64,000 nucleotides of DNA from NCBI RefSeq assembly GCF_001536285.1, contig NZ_FAOZ01000001.1, positions 124,001 through 188,000 of the forward strand, given 5' to 3'. The notes under the pieces were generated by a model, which worked only from the letters and a program-made list of their open reading frames with translations, did no database searches and had not been told where the DNA came from. Shown in pieces: positions 31,000 to 39,254 of the stretch (positions within the stretch are counted from its first letter, which is position 1; each line of letters starts with the position of its first letter). This stretch comes from Parafrankia irregularis (GTDB lineage: Bacteria > Actinomycetota > Actinomycetes > Frankiales > Frankiaceae). Made by a program: the position numbers and the translations under genes.

Positions 31000-32229
31000 T
31001 CACGGCGTCGCGCCACCGGCGCGACGTGCGGTGACGCTGCTGTCAGCCGCCGGCAGGCGCAGTAGCCCGAACCCGAGGCCGGCGGCGAGTGCTACCGCGG
31101 CGCCGACGAGAAGCGGCGACCGCGCACCATGCGCGTCGAGCAGCACGCCGCCGATCGCCGCGCCCGCCGTGATCGCGACCTGGAACGCCGTGACCTGCAG
31201 AGACATCGCGGACTCGGCGCGTTCCGGCTCGACTCTGGTGACCCACAGCTGGGTGGCGACCGGCACCATGTTGAACGCGAACCCCCACAGCACGATCCCG
31301 ATCACGAGCTGCACGGGAGCATCCGCCATGGCGGTGACCACCAGGCTCAGTCCCAGCAGGGCCGGTCCCCCGGCCGCCAGCGGGCGCAGCCTCGCGGCGA
31401 GCGCGCCGGCGATGACGTTGCCCGCCATGCCACCGAGGCCCCACGCGACGAGCAGCCAGGTGGTGTGGGACGAGGTCACCCGTTCGATCGCGAGCCTGAT
31501 GTAGGGATAGGCGGCGAAGTTCCCGAACGCGACGAGGACGACGCACCCGATCCCCGCCATGAGCCGCCGGTTCCCGACAGCCTCGCGCAGCATCGGCAGG
31601 CCGGCGGACGGATGCGCCGGCACCGGCGGAAGCGTGCACGCCAGCCAGGTCGCGGCGCCGGCGCAGATGACGGTGGCGCCGGCGAACGCGGCCCGCCAGC
31701 CGACGTCGTTGCCGACAAGGGCTGCGAGCGGCACACCCAGCACCGTCGCGAGGCTCACGCCGAAGGCGAGCGCGGTCGACACGACGCTCGACCTGCACGG
31801 GGCAACGGTCACGCCCGCGCCGAAGGCGAACGACCAGAAGCCGGCGAGCGCGATGCCGAGCAGGAGCCGGCCCAGCAGCAGGACCGCGAAGTTCGGGGCG
31901 GCCGACACGGTGATGTTGGCGACCGCGCCGGCGGCCAGCAGGGCGACGAGCACCGTGCGCCGGTCGGCCCGCGGGAGGACGAGCGCGATCGTGGGCGCGG
32001 TCACCGCACCGGCGATCGCGGTGACCGCGATCGCCAGGCCGGCGACCCCGTCGCTGACACCGACGTCCGCGGCCATCTTCGGCAGCACACCGGCGGGCAG
32101 GAACTCGCTGGTCACGAGCACGGTGGTCCCCGACGTGAGTGCGGCCACCGGTGTCCAGGTCGCCGCCGGTGTGACGTCCCCGCCGGTCGGCGAGGACGTC
32201 GGTGGGGACACCGCGATCTCGTTGCTCAT
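31000..32229 (-). CDS. MFS transporter, AraJ / Cmx-like 12-helix efflux protein
   Basis: This ~409-aa protein has twelve hydrophobic helices. VTSEFLPAGVLPKMAADVGV in the first loop is the hallmark of the DHA1 sugar-efflux/chloramphenicol-efflux group (TSEF.P.G.LP). LLGRLLLGIALAGFWSFAFG in helix 4 and RAESAMSLQVTAFQVAITAG in helix 11 support it. I chose ATG 32229; ATG 32328 would add an unlikely soluble leader. No adjacent regulator. Substrate unknown. Confidence 0.87.
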   Translation of the reverse strand: MSNEIAVSPPTSSPTGGDVTPAATWTPVAALTSGTTVLVTSEFLPAGVLPKMAADVGVSDGVAGLAIAVTAIAGAVTAPTIALVLPRADRRTVLVALLAAGAVANITVSAAPNFAVLLLGRLLLGIALAGFWSFAFGAGVTVAPCRSSVVSTALAFGVSLATVLGVPLAALVGNDVGWRAAFAGATVICAGAATWLACTLPPVPAHPSAGLPMLREAVGNRRLMAGIGCVVLVAFGNFAAYPYIRLAIERVTSSHTTWLLVAWGLGGMAGNVIAGALAARLRPLAAGGPALLGLSLVVTAMADAPVQLVIGIVLWGFAFNMVPVATQLWVTRVEPERAESAMSLQVTAFQVAITAGAAIGGVLLDAHGARSPLLVGAAVALAAGLGFGLLRLPAADSSVTARRAGGATP

Positions 32230-32436
32230 GACGCCAACCTGCACCACCGCCGGACGACAGGCGTGCTCCCGTGACACTTCCGGAGATCCCGCCGTTCGCT
32301 GCACGTCCACCTGCGTGGCCACTTTCACCGGCGCAGACCTGCGGCGACGACAGCCGTGACGAACCCGCGATGTGCCGGGTGATCCGCGGAATCCCGTCGA
32401 AGTGGATCTTTCGGGTCTCCCACGCCGACGAGTGCC

Positions 32437-33828
32437 TCAGAGCGGCGTGGTCGCGGTGACCAGCCCCTGGTGGACGAGCACGTCGAACCAGCCGCGCAGG
32501 CTGCCCCCGGATATGAAGTAGGACGCGTCGCTGGCAGGGTCGTAGCTGGGGCCGACCGCGCGGAGGACGGCGGGGCCCCGAAGCCAGCTCCGCACGGCCG
32601 GCGGGGCGGGCGCTCGCAGGTCGAGCAGGTAGTCGGCCGGCGCGGCGGCCGGCGCGAGCGCGGTGTCGGTGAGCTGCGCGGCCGGCGGCGGGACGGCGTA
32701 CCGCTGCAGCGGGTAGCCCGCGTTGACCTCCCCGTGGTCGAAGGTCATGGCGACCGACAGGTACCGGTCGCCGTAGCGGCGCCGCAGGATGCCGCCGGCG
32801 CTCGTCTGCGTCGAGGGCGGGAACGGCGGATAGGAGATGGTCAGCGGGTCACCGCAGGCGCTGTGAACGTTCGAGGCCCAGTAGATCGAGCGTCCGCCGG
32901 TGTACCCGCGCCAGAAGGCGACGGTGTCGGCCATGTAGCGGTCCCGGACGGCCACGGCGGAGGTGGCGTGGTACTCGTGGAAGCCGACGATCGCCTCGGC
33001 GTGCCGCGGGGCGAGCCGTCGCCCGGGGTCGGCGGGAAGGCTGGCGACGAGGTCACGCGCCGCGCGGGCGTGGTCGATGTAGGGCTTCTTGTCCGGCTGG
33101 CCGCGGTACCACGCGATGTGCGGGCCGATGGCGCCGGCCGGCCGGATCACGTCGTAGTGGGCGCTGAGGTCGGCGAGGCGGCGCGGCGCGCGGCGGGCCA
33201 CGTGGTCGGTGACAGCGTCGTAGGCGAGGGCGCGGACCGAGACGACGTCGGCGCCGGCGAACCGCACCGGGTCGGTGGGATGGCGTTCGTTGTACTCCCG
33301 CATCCAGACGAGCAGGTCGAGAATCTCCCGGCACTGCCACGGTGTGCCGGCGTCGGCGAGCAGATCGCGCGGGTCGCCCCGGCCGTGACGGAGGAACTCG
33401 TCGATCTGGATTCCCTTGGTCCAGTCCTCCTCCAGCACCACCGACCGGAAGCCCGCCCGCTCGACCAGGAACCGCACCAGGCGGTGCTTGAGTCCGAGCT
33501 GTTCGTGCGCGCCGTGGGTGGACTCCCCGAGCCCGACGACCGCGACGTCACCGATCATCGTGCGCAGCGGCTCGAGGTCGACGGGCGCGGCGTCGGGCAC
33601 GGTGCTGGCGATGCCGTGCGCGTGACCGCTGATCCACCTGGGGACGGGATCCGGCATGGCGGTCGGCTCGGCCGCGACCGCCGGCCGGGACACACCCGCG
33701 ACGCCGAGTCCCAGGGCGCCACCGCCCACCGCCCGGAGCAGGCTTCGGCGGGACGTGCCGTATGAGTTCGGTTCGGTCGGCACCGGCGTTCTCAACGGAC
33801 GGGTGGCGACGGGACGACGGCAGCACAC
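32437..33828 (-). CDS. erythromycin esterase-family protein with Tat signal
   Basis: This is a 463-aa protein. TSRRSLLRAVGGGALGLGVA is a twin-arginine signal, so it is exported. The family core is intact: VVGLGESTHGAHEQ (Glu102, His105), FRSVVLEEDWTKG and FWRGYTGGRSIYWASNVHSA. The Ere family hydrolyses macrolide lactones by metal-free, His-based chemistry, but most chromosomal members have unknown substrates. GTG 33828 start. It is divergent from a MarR gene, with a perfect inverted repeat between, which suggests repression relieved by its substrate. Confidence 0.85.
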   Translation of the reverse strand: MCCRRPVATRPLRTPVPTEPNSYGTSRRSLLRAVGGGALGLGVAGVSRPAVAAEPTAMPDPVPRWISGHAHGIASTVPDAAPVDLEPLRTMIGDVAVVGLGESTHGAHEQLGLKHRLVRFLVERAGFRSVVLEEDWTKGIQIDEFLRHGRGDPRDLLADAGTPWQCREILDLLVWMREYNERHPTDPVRFAGADVVSVRALAYDAVTDHVARRAPRRLADLSAHYDVIRPAGAIGPHIAWYRGQPDKKPYIDHARAARDLVASLPADPGRRLAPRHAEAIVGFHEYHATSAVAVRDRYMADTVAFWRGYTGGRSIYWASNVHSACGDPLTISYPPFPPSTQTSAGGILRRRYGDRYLSVAMTFDHGEVNAGYPLQRYAVPPPAAQLTDTALAPAAAPADYLLDLRAPAPPAVRSWLRGPAVLRAVGPSYDPASDASYFISGGSLRGWFDVLVHQGLVTATTPL

Positions 33829-33854
33829 GGTGAGGGCACGGCGACTCCTCGATC

Positions 33855-33908
33855 AATAGACACACGTGAACCATATACGAGTGTCTATTATTTTCAAGCT
33901 GTTAGTAT
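33855..33908. promoter_or_regulatory. MarR operator and promoter in the divergent esterase/MarR region
   Basis: AATAGACAC (33855-33863) and GTGTCTATT (33881-33889) form a perfect 9-bp inverted repeat with 17 bp between. A -10-like TAGTAT lies at 33903-33908, seven bases before the marR GTG start. The right arm sits where its -35 element should be. This geometry suits autorepression and control of the esterase. Confidence 0.65.
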
Positions 33909-33914
33909 TCGCTG

Positions 33915-34400
33915 GTGTCCGAGGACTGCGACGAACCGAACCAGAGCCAGGGAGGAGTCGCCTTCCTGCTCGCACAGCTCGGCGCACACGCGGCCGCACG
34001 CTTCGCCGACCGCGTCGCCGAACTCGACCTGACACCGGCGCAGGCCGGGCTGCTGCGCATGATCGCGGTGTCACCCGGGCTCAGCCAGCAGACCTATGCG
34101 GCTCGGCTGGGCACCCCGCCCAGCCGCTTCGTCGTGCTCGTCGACACCCTGCAGGGGCGGAACCTGGTGGAACGGCGCCGCGGCAGCCCCGACCGGCGGT
34201 CCTACGCACTGCATCTCACCGGCGACGGCGAACGCCTCATGGGTGAAATGGGTGCGGTGGGCATGGCACACGAGGGCGACCTGTGCGCCGCGCTGACCGC
34301 CTCCGAGCGTTCGGCCCTGCGCGGCATGCTCGCCCGCATCGCCGAGCAGCAGGGCCTGACCCCTGGGGTTCATCCCGGCTACCGGCGCCCCGCCGGCTGA
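33915..34400 (+). CDS. MarR-family regulator
   Basis: This is a 161-aa winged-helix dimer. FLLAQLGAHAAARFADRVAE is the dimer helix, ELDLTPAQAGLLRMIAVSPG and GLSQQTYAARLGTPPSRFVV give the recognition helix, and NLVERRRGSPDRRSYALHLT is the beta wing with the conserved DRR. Probably leaderless from GTG 33915. Expected to bind the inverted repeat at 33855-33889 and to control the divergent erythromycin-esterase homologue. Confidence 0.88.
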   Translation: MSEDCDEPNQSQGGVAFLLAQLGAHAAARFADRVAELDLTPAQAGLLRMIAVSPGLSQQTYAARLGTPPSRFVVLVDTLQGRNLVERRRGSPDRRSYALHLTGDGERLMGEMGAVGMAHEGDLCAALTASERSALRGMLARIAEQQGLTPGVHPGYRRPAG

Positions 34401-34431
34401 CACCCTCCCGCCGTGTCTCCGCGAATCCTGA

Positions 34432-34839
34432 TCAGGAAACGAGTTGGTCCACGGTGACTCCCATGGCTTCGTAGGTCGCGGTAGCTCGCTGGTCGAGACT
34501 CATCAGGGTCGCCTGGTGTTCGGCCGCGGTGAAGGCGATCAGGGCGTCGTAGGCCGGGCCGCCCAGGATCTGGCTGGCCGCCAGTACAGCCAGGAGTTCC
34601 TGGTAGCCCGTCTCCGACAGGGTGAGGAACGGATCAGTGAACCGCTCGGTGATGAACGTGTGCACGGTTGACGGCTGCGCCCGGTGCGGAGGCGGAAGGC
34701 GGGTCAGGACCGAGTAGGACTCGATCGCCGCGTGTGCGATCAGGCGCGGATGGCAGGCCATGGCCTTGCGCGCGACGGCATGGTGCTCGTGCCAGCTGGC
34801 GAAGCAGGCCACGACCACGCTGGTGTCGACAGCCTTCAT
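34432..34839 (-). CDS. vapC: VapC-like PIN-domain toxin ribonuclease
   Basis: This is a 135-aa PIN domain. MKAVDTSVVVACFASWHEHH gives the first acidic residue (Asp5), ESYSVLTRLP the conserved Glu, GGPAYDALIAFTAAEH the third acidic position and LMSLDQRATATYEAMGV the last. The start overlaps the vapB stop by ATGA, so toxin and antitoxin are co-translated. Typical VapC enzymes cut tRNA or rRNA when released from the antitoxin. Confidence 0.9.
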   Translation of the reverse strand: MKAVDTSVVVACFASWHEHHAVARKAMACHPRLIAHAAIESYSVLTRLPPPHRAQPSTVHTFITERFTDPFLTLSETGYQELLAVLAASQILGGPAYDALIAFTAAEHQATLMSLDQRATATYEAMGVTVDQLVS

Positions 34840-35081
34840 CGCCGGGTTCGCTCCAGCGTGGCGCGTACCAGATCAGCGGTCAGCACCGGCATGTCCGCCT
34901 CTGCGATGGCGACCACGCCGTCACCCTCGTCCACCAGCGTCATCGGTGTCGGCACCGGAACGATCTCGAGCCGCCCGTCTCGCTCGGCGATCTCCAGCGG
35001 CTGACCCGCCGTGAGCCCGAGAGCATCACGCAGCGCCTTGGGGATGACGACACGCCCCGCAGCGTCAATGGCAGTGCGCAT
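34836..35081 (-). CDS. vapB: VapB-like AbrB/MazE-fold antitoxin
   Basis: This is an 81-aa protein. MRTAIDAAGRVVIPKALRDA and LGLTAGQPLEIAERDGRLEI form the swapped-hairpin AbrB DNA-binding fold. The C-terminal tail (MPVLTADLVRATLERTRR) is the usual toxin-binding part. It is upstream of and coupled to vapC. Autorepression of the operon is expected. Confidence 0.9.
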   Translation of the reverse strand: MRTAIDAAGRVVIPKALRDALGLTAGQPLEIAERDGRLEIVPVPTPMTLVDEGDGVVAIAEADMPVLTADLVRATLERTRR

Positions 35082-35302
35082 GCCAGAAATCTACCATCGA
35101 CTGCCCTGAAAGGCTTTCTCCACAGCCAGGGTCAGGACCACGACCAGAGTCGACATCCACGATCACCCGCGCGGTGGCGCCGAAGACGACAGTCCGCCCA
35201 TCAGCCGTCGCGGCCGCACGGGGCTCGTGATTCGATTCTGGTGACACAGGACGCGAGAACAGAGCGACCAGGCCGACGAAAAGTCGCGTGCGCCGCGAGA
35301 CG

Positions 35303-37741
35303 CTAGGCCGCCGGGCGACCGGTAGCCCCGGGCAGTGCGGCCGGTGGTCCGAACAGCTGTCCCTGTCCGAAGCGGCATCCGTGGCGCGCCAGTGAACGTG
35401 CCTGCTGCCGGCTCTGGACGCCGGTGGCGATGACCGTGAGATCCAGGTCTTCAGCGAAGGCGATCACCGCACGGCGGAGCAGGTCGGCCCGGCCCACGCC
35501 GCCAGGGACACGACCGCCGGGCGAGCTGTCGAACATGAGTATCTCGATGGGCAGCTCGTCAAGCGACAGAAGACTGTTGTGGTTGCCGGCGATGCCGTTC
35601 AGCGCGAGGCGCAGCCCACGGGCGGCACAGGTACGCAGGCTGTCGGCGGCCTGCTCATCGAGGCGCTCCGTTTCCGACAGCCTGAGGACCAGCGCCTGCA
35701 CCGGGAGGTCGGACGCGGCCAACGCCGTCTCGATGTCGGCCGGCAGGTCGCGGGTCGGCCGCGCCACCGACACGCTGACGTAGACGGCGACGTTCTTTCC
35801 TGTCCGCCTTCGGTAGAGGCCGATGTCGTGGCAGGCACGGTCAAGGATCGCCTGTTCGAGCTGGTGGCTCAGCCCTGCGCCGGCCGCTACCGCGACCGTC
35901 CGTTCTCCGGTGAGATGCCCGAGGATCGGGTGACGCCACCGCGCCGAGGCCTGGTAGGCCACCGGGTGACCGTGGGTCAGATCGACGATCGGCTGGTAGA
36001 GAACGTCGAGGACGCCACCCGCGGGATCTCCCCGCAGCACCTGGTGCAGTGCACGGTGCGCGGGCAACGAGCCGCTGTGGGCGACGATGCCGGGATCGTA
36101 GACGACCAGTCGGTCCTTGCCCCGCTGCTTGGCTGCGTACATGGCGAGATCTGCCTGCTGGAGCAGACTCTCGGAGCTGATCGGAGATCCCGGCTCGGCG
36201 ACTGCCAGGCCAAGGCTCACCTGGACGGCGTATGGCTGCCCGGCGAGGCGGCACGGCGCACCGACGGCCGCACGCACCCTCCTGCCGGCCGCCTCGGCGT
36301 CCACGGTCTCGTCCTCCAGGAGGACCGCGAACTCGTCGCCCCCGAGACGGGCAACCGTGTCTGACGGCGGGACGCAGCCGAGCAGCCGCCGAGCGACCAA
36401 CCGCAACAGCTCGTCGCCGACGGAATGTCCCTGGGTGTCGTTGACGGTCTTGAAGTCATCAAGATCACAGAAGAGCAGCGACAGCCGGCCGCGGCTCCGC
36501 CGAGCGACCGCGTGTTCCAGCCGGTCGCCGAACAGGGCACGGTTCGCCAGCCCGGTCAGGGGATCATGGAGCGCCTGGTGGCGCAGCTGTCGACGGCTCT
36601 GCTCAACCCTGTCCAGCAGCCTCATGTTGTCCGCCAAGGTCAGCAGCTGACGGATCAGCACAACGAGCACAAGCAGGAGGACACCGAGTAGCACGCTCGG
36701 TCTGACCTGCGTCTGCGTCGCCATCTGGACGGCCACCAGCACGCCCAGGGCGGCCAGCGGAAGGTACGGGAGGAGCAGTCTCGCCCAGCGGGGGCCCTGC
36801 CCGGCCTGCCAGCCGGCCCAGCGGGCACGCCACCGGACCAGGCCCCCGGGAGCGGATCCGAGACCAACGGCGGCGGGACGGACAGCACGGTCGGTCCGCG
36901 GCCGCGACCGCGGCGGCACGATGCAGGCGAGCCCGATCATCATCGTGCCGACGGTGTTGCTGGCCACCAGTTGCAGGGGCTCCGGCCGGCCGCTCGCGAT
37001 GAAGTACAGCGACACGTGCAGAAGTACGGTGATGGAACCGAGCCCGCCCCCGAGCAGCGCGAATGATTCCCTGCAGCGGGGTCGCCGGAACACCCCGACG
37101 AGCAGAACTGTGATCAGCAGCAGGAAACATCCGAGGCCGAACGCCAGCAGGATTCCGAGCGAGGCCGGCGCCGGTGCCCGCGCGCGCACCAACGGGCCGA
37201 AGACGACCACCCAGCCGAGCAGGCTCAGCGAGCCGACGAGAAGCACCGCGTCCAGTACGGTGACGATCTTCCAACGAGTGCCGTGAGTTCCCGCCGGTTC
37301 GTCCTCCGGCCTGAGCGGGTCGGCAGGGAAGGCGAGCACCGCGGCGATCGACGCTGGAATGTAAGCCAGATAGGCGGGCTCCGTCCCCGACAGCGGCGGC
37401 AAAGGGTTCTGCCCCAGGAACAACGCCCTGACGGATGTGATCAGGAGGCCGATCGCCACGCCGATCCATCCGGTGAGAAGGAGCAGCCTCCAGCGTCGCT
37501 CGGCGCCCCTCGCCCGCCGCGTCGACCAGAGCTCGCAGCCACCCTGGAGCCCCATCGCGGCCATGCCGCCGAGGCCGACGGCCAGATCGGCGACGCGCGA
37601 AGGCAGGACGAAGGGGGCGAGCAGGGCTACGGACGCGACCACCGCGCACACAACGACGATTCGGCGGAACCTGGCCGCGCCGCAGTTCGGCGCTTCCCGC
37701 TCCGGTGCGATACCTCGAGTGAGCTCCGCGTGCGACATCAT
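35303..37741 (-). CDS. membrane GGDEF protein with degenerate EAL domain
   Basis: This is an ~812-aa cyclic-di-GMP enzyme. The N-terminal ~370 residues carry about ten hydrophobic helices. RQLRHQALHDPLTGLANRAL starts the GGDEF domain, with the intact GGDEF motif near residue 467, so diguanylate cyclase activity is likely. The EAL part keeps the frame (YQPIVDLTHGHPVAYQASAR) but the EAL tripeptide is replaced by YQA. The DDFGTG motif is NGIAGN, the K in LKID is lost (EILMFD), and AEGVE reads ATGVQ. Phosphodiesterase activity should be absent, leaving a possible c-di-GMP or protein-binding role. The start is ATG 37741 or 37738, with GGAGAGG upstream. Confidence 0.87.
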   Translation of the reverse strand: MMSHAELTRGIAPEREAPNCGAARFRRIVVVCAVVASVALLAPFVLPSRVADLAVGLGGMAAMGLQGGCELWSTRRARGAERRWRLLLLTGWIGVAIGLLITSVRALFLGQNPLPPLSGTEPAYLAYIPASIAAVLAFPADPLRPEDEPAGTHGTRWKIVTVLDAVLLVGSLSLLGWVVVFGPLVRARAPAPASLGILLAFGLGCFLLLITVLLVGVFRRPRCRESFALLGGGLGSITVLLHVSLYFIASGRPEPLQLVASNTVGTMMIGLACIVPPRSRPRTDRAVRPAAVGLGSAPGGLVRWRARWAGWQAGQGPRWARLLLPYLPLAALGVLVAVQMATQTQVRPSVLLGVLLLVLVVLIRQLLTLADNMRLLDRVEQSRRQLRHQALHDPLTGLANRALFGDRLEHAVARRSRGRLSLLFCDLDDFKTVNDTQGHSVGDELLRLVARRLLGCVPPSDTVARLGGDEFAVLLEDETVDAEAAGRRVRAAVGAPCRLAGQPYAVQVSLGLAVAEPGSPISSESLLQQADLAMYAAKQRGKDRLVVYDPGIVAHSGSLPAHRALHQVLRGDPAGGVLDVLYQPIVDLTHGHPVAYQASARWRHPILGHLTGERTVAVAAGAGLSHQLEQAILDRACHDIGLYRRRTGKNVAVYVSVSVARPTRDLPADIETALAASDLPVQALVLRLSETERLDEQAADSLRTCAARGLRLALNGIAGNHNSLLSLDELPIEILMFDSSPGGRVPGGVGRADLLRRAVIAFAEDLDLTVIATGVQSRQQARSLARHGCRFGQGQLFGPPAALPGATGRPAA

Positions 37742-37901
37742 CCTCTCCGCCTGGGCTCTTCGTCGGCTCCGCCGGCGAGGATCGTGCTGCCAGCCGGACC
37801 GGATCACGCCGGCGAGCCCCCGCCACCACCATCTGACTCAAGGTCAGCATATAGATGCGAACAGCAACAACCTCCACGCTAGTGCAGGAGGTAGAAGTCC
37901 G

Positions 37902-39254
37902 CTAATGCGCCGACCACGATCCTTTCGGGCCGGTCAGGCCACCGGATGGTGCACTTTGCACACCGCGAAGGTCCACAGCGGGCCCGGACATCGCCGCCTT
38001 GGCCTCGCGGTGCGGCCAAGAACTGTGCGGCACCAGTCTCCAGCCCGGTAGCGGGCCGGTCAGCGTGAACCTCGGAGCGGGGGCCGCGACCGGGCCGAAC
38101 CCGCGCAGGGCGGCGGCCGTCAGGTCGATCTCGTCCTGCCAGGCTGCCGGGTCCAGGCCGGCGCGCCCGTCGCCCCAGGATGTCCGCTCGCTGCCCGGAC
38201 CACCGCCGACCGGAACACCACCTACCGGACCACCGCCGGCCGGATCACCGCCGACCGGATCACCGCTGACCAGGGCGGAGGTGTAAAGGCCCAGGCAGGT
38301 GCGGACGTGCTCGGTGAAGGCGGTCAGGACCCGGTCCGTGACATGCGCGCGGACATCCCGCTCGTCGGCGCCGCGGTCGACCGCGTCGATGGCCGCCGCG
38401 GCGAGTACCGCTGTTCGGACAGCCTGCGCGGTCCCGGAACCACTGAGCGGGTCGAACCGGGCGGCGTGGCCGCCCACCGCGATCCAGCCGGGCCCGCAGG
38501 GCGGTTGCCGCAACCGTGGCGCCGCGGGCACCACGACGGCGGCCTCGGGCGGTGCCACGAGCCGGCGTCCCAGCTCCGTCCCGTCCAGGAGCCGGCGCAG
38601 CAACGGCACCGGGTCCGCGACCGGCCCAGGCACCATGGCCTGCACCAGCGCCCGCCGCTGTCCGACCGGTGCCAGGAAGATCCAGGCCGGACCGGCGGCC
38701 ACCAGGTGACTCGCGGCGGCGGACTCGCCCGCCACGAGCCCCACCTCCGCGCTGATCATGTGTCGGCGCCCGATGTGAACCGGACGGCCCCCGGCCGGCC
38801 CCGCCGACGGGTGCCCGGCGGCGATCAGCCACTCGGCCGCCGACGGCGCGGGGCCGGCCGCGGTGAGCCGGACCAGGTCCGGATGGGTCTCGGCCAGCCG
38901 CCTGCCCAGCCGCTGGGCCAGTTGGGCCCCGTCGACCGCCAGACTCGGCTGTTCGAGGGGCTGGTCGGTGCTGGAGCCACCCCACCTGACGTACCGGCAC
39001 CGAATCGGCCAGGCGCCGTCGAACAGACCGCTCCCGCCGTCCCAGACCTCCCGCAGCAGGTCGATGGTCAACTCGTTGAGCACCAGCCAACGCGCCGGCG
39101 GGGACGTCTCTCCCGGTGCCTGGCTGGTGCCGGATGCCCGCTCGGGGTCACCCGGACGCCATCCGGTGACCAGAACGCGGCGGCCCTGCCCGGCGAGCAG
39201 ATAGGCGCAGGTCAGGCCCGCCAGCCCGGCCCCGGTGACGACGGTGTCGGTCAC
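37902..39254 (-). CDS. FAD-dependent monooxygenase-like protein (LodB/QhpG-like)
   Basis: This is a 450-aa flavoprotein. The N-terminal dinucleotide fold TVVTGAGLAGLTCAYLLAGQ has GxGxxG and the usual strand after it (RRVLVTG). GWIAVGGHAARFDPLSGSGT is the second FAD motif (GD-type, here GGHAARFDPLSGSG) of p-hydroxybenzoate hydroxylase/halogenase-type enzymes. A Gly/Pro-rich low-complexity insertion (GDPVGGDPAGGGPVGGVPVG) sits near residue 345. It starts by GTGA overlap with the upstream LodA-C/ferritin-like gene. In CTQ enzyme systems, a flavoprotein of this type (LodB or QhpG) hydroxylates the precursor Trp. I infer the same maturation role here; a free small-molecule monooxygenase is the alternative. 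Confidence 0.75.
   Translation of the reverse strand: MTDTVVTGAGLAGLTCAYLLAGQGRRVLVTGWRPGDPERASGTSQAPGETSPPARWLVLNELTIDLLREVWDGGSGLFDGAWPIRCRYVRWGGSSTDQPLEQPSLAVDGAQLAQRLGRRLAETHPDLVRLTAAGPAPSAAEWLIAAGHPSAGPAGGRPVHIGRRHMISAEVGLVAGESAAASHLVAAGPAWIFLAPVGQRRALVQAMVPGPVADPVPLLRRLLDGTELGRRLVAPPEAAVVVPAAPRLRQPPCGPGWIAVGGHAARFDPLSGSGTAQAVRTAVLAAAAIDAVDRGADERDVRAHVTDRVLTAFTEHVRTCLGLYTSALVSGDPVGGDPAGGGPVGGVPVGGGPGSERTSWGDGRAGLDPAAWQDEIDLTAAALRGFGPVAAPAPRFTLTGPLPGWRLVPHSSWPHREAKAAMSGPAVDLRGVQSAPSGGLTGPKGSWSAH

Noticed and set aside
35163-35378. Small minus-strand frames between vapB and the GGDEF gene
   Set aside because: Mainly a different-phase shadow of the GGDEF gene end; no start signal.
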